Shown here: piece after piece, positions 4,881 to 6,542 of the stretch | Numbering within the stretch: position 1 is the first letter of the stretch | Layout: each line of letters opens with the position of its first letter | From: SCQX01 sp035720945 | GTDB taxonomy: Bacteria; Pseudomonadota; Gammaproteobacteria; Burkholderiales; Burkholderiaceae_B | Length of the DNA: 6,542 nucleotides | NCBI GenBank assembly: GCA_035720945.1 | Contig: DASTNK010000174.1 | Span: 1 to 6,542 of the forward strand | Direction of reading: 5' to 3' | Position numbers and translations under genes: made by a program | The notes under the pieces: model-generated | What the model saw: the letters and a program-made list of their open reading frames with translations, nothing else | Database searches by the model: none | What the model was told of the DNA's origin: nothing

Positions 4881-6542
4881 TTACTTCAGAAAGCCCGTGG
4901 ACAGCCAGGGCACGGCGGCGATGATGATCAGGCCGATCGTGATGGAGCACAGGTAGCCGATGATGGGCTTGATGCCCTTGTCGGGCGCGACGCGGCCGAT
5001 GGCGCAGGCCGCGTAATAGCCCACGCCGAATGGCGGCGCGAACAGGCCGATGCCCATGGCCAGCACTGCGACCATGGAATAGTGCACTTCGTTGATGTTC
5101 AGCTCCGCCGCAATGGGGAACAGCAGCGGGCCGAGCAGCACGATGGCCGGGATGCCTTCGAGCACACTGCCCAGCACGATGAACGTGACGATGGACACGC
5201 AGAAGAAGGTGAACGCGCCGCCAGGCAGGTTGCCCATGTAATCGGCCAGGTCGCTGGAGAACCCCGATTGCGTCAATGCCCAGGCCATGCCGGTGGCCGT
5301 GCCGATGATGAGCAGGATGGCGCCCGACAGGATGGCCGTGTCGATGAGCATGGGGTACAGGCGCTTCACGTCGAAGCATCGGTACACGAAGATGCCGATG
5401 AAGCACGAATACACGATGCCGATGGTGGAGACCTCGGTGGCCGTGGCCACCCCCTCGACGACCGCCGCGCGGATGACGAAAGGCAGCGTCAGCGCCGGGA
5501 AGGCGATGATGAAACTCTTGAGGATTTCCAGCTTCGGTTGGCGTTCGACGTGGTCGAGCTTCTGGTGGCGGTTGCGCCACCAGACCACCATGCAGAGCAT
5601 GAGGCCCAGCACCGCGCTGGGTAGCAGGCCGCCCTTGAACAACGCGGTGATGGACACGCTGGTGACCGAACCGATGGTGATGAGCACCAGGCTGGGCGGC
5701 ACGGTTTCTGTTTGGGCGCCCGCGGCCGAGAGCAGCGCGATGAGCTCGCCCTCGTCGGCACCGCGTTTTTTCATTTCTGGGAACAGCACCGGCGCGATGG
5801 CCGCCATGTCGGCCGCCTTGGCGCCCGAAATGCCCGACACCAGGTACATGGCGCCGACCAGCACGTACGACAGGCCGCCGCGCACGTGGCCGAGCAGGTT
5901 GGCCAGGAACGACACCATCTTGTGCGCCATGCTGGTCATTTCGATGAGCAGGCCCAGGAAGACGAACAGGGGCACGGCCAGCAGGATGAGGTGCGACATG
6001 CCTTCGTCCATGCGGCCGACCAGGACGGTGAGCGGAACCTGGGCGCTGAGGAGCAGGTAGGCGTAGGTGGCAATGCCAAACGAAAAGGCGATGGGAACCC
6101 CGGTGAACACGCCCAGCGCCACCAGGCCCACGAAGAAGATGAGCAGGTTGTAGTTGCCCAGGTCTTCGAAGAGCGGGGACAAGGCATACAGTACGAGGCC
6201 GATGAGGACGATCAGGCCCAGCGCCTTGAGGACCAGCTTCCAGTTCGATGCCTCGATGAGCCGCAGGATGGCGAAGATTGCCATGAACGACAGGCCCGTG
6301 GGCAGCGCGGCGGTACGCCAGGAACGGCTGATGCCCATGGCCGCCGTATGGATGACGGACTGGACGATGGTGGCTTCGAAGCTGGGCAGCAGCACCAGCA
6401 GCACGAACACCAGCGACACCATGACGGCGAAGACATCGAGGAGCGCCCGCGTGGCCGGCGAGGCCTTGTTGACCAGGGCCGTCATGCGCATGTGCTCGCC
6501 GCGCCGGAACGCCACGGCGGCGCCCAGCATGGCGAGCCACAG
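4881..6542 (-). CDS. TRAP transporter fused permease (DctQ-DctM type), N-terminus beyond window
   Basis: This inner-membrane subunit of a tripartite ATP-independent periplasmic transporter imports an organic acid-like solute using an ion gradient and a periplasmic binding protein. The frame is open to the window edge (LWLA before the Met at 6530), so the gene is 5' partial; 553 residues are visible. Residues 1 to about 100 resemble the later part of DctQ (AFRRGEHMRMT, 11-21; WRTAALPTGLSFM, 75-87). A linking helix (about 104-122) follows. From about 130 the large DctM subunit shows VPLFVFLGLLIEM (190-202), GHVRGGLSYV (218-227), GISGAKAADMAA (237-248), PPSLVLITIG (282-291), the ATEVSTIG loop (368-375) and LFAPPFGVGYYAACAIGRV (500-518). 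No frameshift separates the halves, so this is a true fusion, a known arrangement. The binding protein is not in view. The substrate is unknown. Confidence 0.9.
   Translation of the reverse strand: MWLAMLGAAVAFRRGEHMRMTALVNKASPATRALLDVFAVMVSLVFVLLVLLPSFEATIVQSVIHTAAMGISRSWRTAALPTGLSFMAIFAILRLIEASNWKLVLKALGLIVLIGLVLYALSPLFEDLGNYNLLIFFVGLVALGVFTGVPIAFSFGIATYAYLLLSAQVPLTVLVGRMDEGMSHLILLAVPLFVFLGLLIEMTSMAHKMVSFLANLLGHVRGGLSYVLVGAMYLVSGISGAKAADMAAIAPVLFPEMKKRGADEGELIALLSAAGAQTETVPPSLVLITIGSVTSVSITALFKGGLLPSAVLGLMLCMVVWWRNRHQKLDHVERQPKLEILKSFIIAFPALTLPFVIRAAVVEGVATATEVSTIGIVYSCFIGIFVYRCFDVKRLYPMLIDTAILSGAILLIIGTATGMAWALTQSGFSSDLADYMGNLPGGAFTFFCVSIVTFIVLGSVLEGIPAIVLLGPLLFPIAAELNINEVHYSMVAVLAMGIGLFAPPFGVGYYAACAIGRVAPDKGIKPIIGYLCSITIGLIIIAAVPWLSTGFLK

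Noticed and set aside
4356..5624. 422-residue open frame on the + strand
   Set aside because: Antisense to both the dehydrogenase and the transporter genes. Low-complexity Asp/Arg/His-rich composition marks it as a shadow.
4810..6540. 576-residue open frame on the - strand, longer than the transporter frame
   Set aside because: Rich in His, Arg, Gly and Pro with no membrane segments. It is the shifted frame of the TRAP permease, which has full family motifs.

Overview
The window is GC-rich, tightly coded DNA whose genes look like those of an Alcaligenaceae-type betaproteobacterium (Bordetella/Achromobacter-like). That placement is an inference from composition, protein style and gene content, not from a marker gene. 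Both ends cut through a gene.

The left half (about 1-3400) has three genes on the + strand. The first is the 3' part of puuD, a membrane-bound urate-oxidising enzyme with a C-terminal cytochrome c domain. A small pterin-4a-carbinolamine dehydratase gene follows (95 aa, strong Shine-Dalgarno), and then a full-length AMP nucleosidase gene (amn, 507 aa). A 14-bp GC-rich hairpin follows puuD. A 310-bp gene-free leader with a small RNA-like hairpin precedes amn. These genes are therefore probably separate transcription units, not one operon. PuuD and Amn both belong to purine breakdown or salvage: AMP to adenine at one end of the pathway, urate to 5-hydroxyisourate at the other.

The middle (3392-4015) has no credible gene and is the most structured part of the window. 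It lies between convergent genes and holds two large imperfect palindromes. Palindrome A (about 3442-3647) has a 24-bp perfect arm pair and an inner hairpin. Palindrome B (3730-3956) has a 33-bp perfect outer arm pair around a second, degenerate inverted pair. A 43-nt module with only 3 differences is shared by A and B, so they belong to one repeat family, arranged in alternating orientation like REP/BIME-type elements. A T-tailed hairpin at 3966-3992 probably ends the minus-strand unit.

The right half (4016-6542) is read on the - strand. A fused TRAP transporter permease (DctQ-like part joined to DctM, N-terminus beyond the window) is followed after a short GC-rich hairpin by a short-chain dehydrogenase/reductase. 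This looks like an uptake-plus-oxidation cassette for an organic acid or sugar acid whose identity cannot be read from the sequence. I see no RNA genes, CRISPR array, transposase or phage genes, and no convincing new multi-gene system. The intergenic repeat cluster is the best candidate for something under-described.
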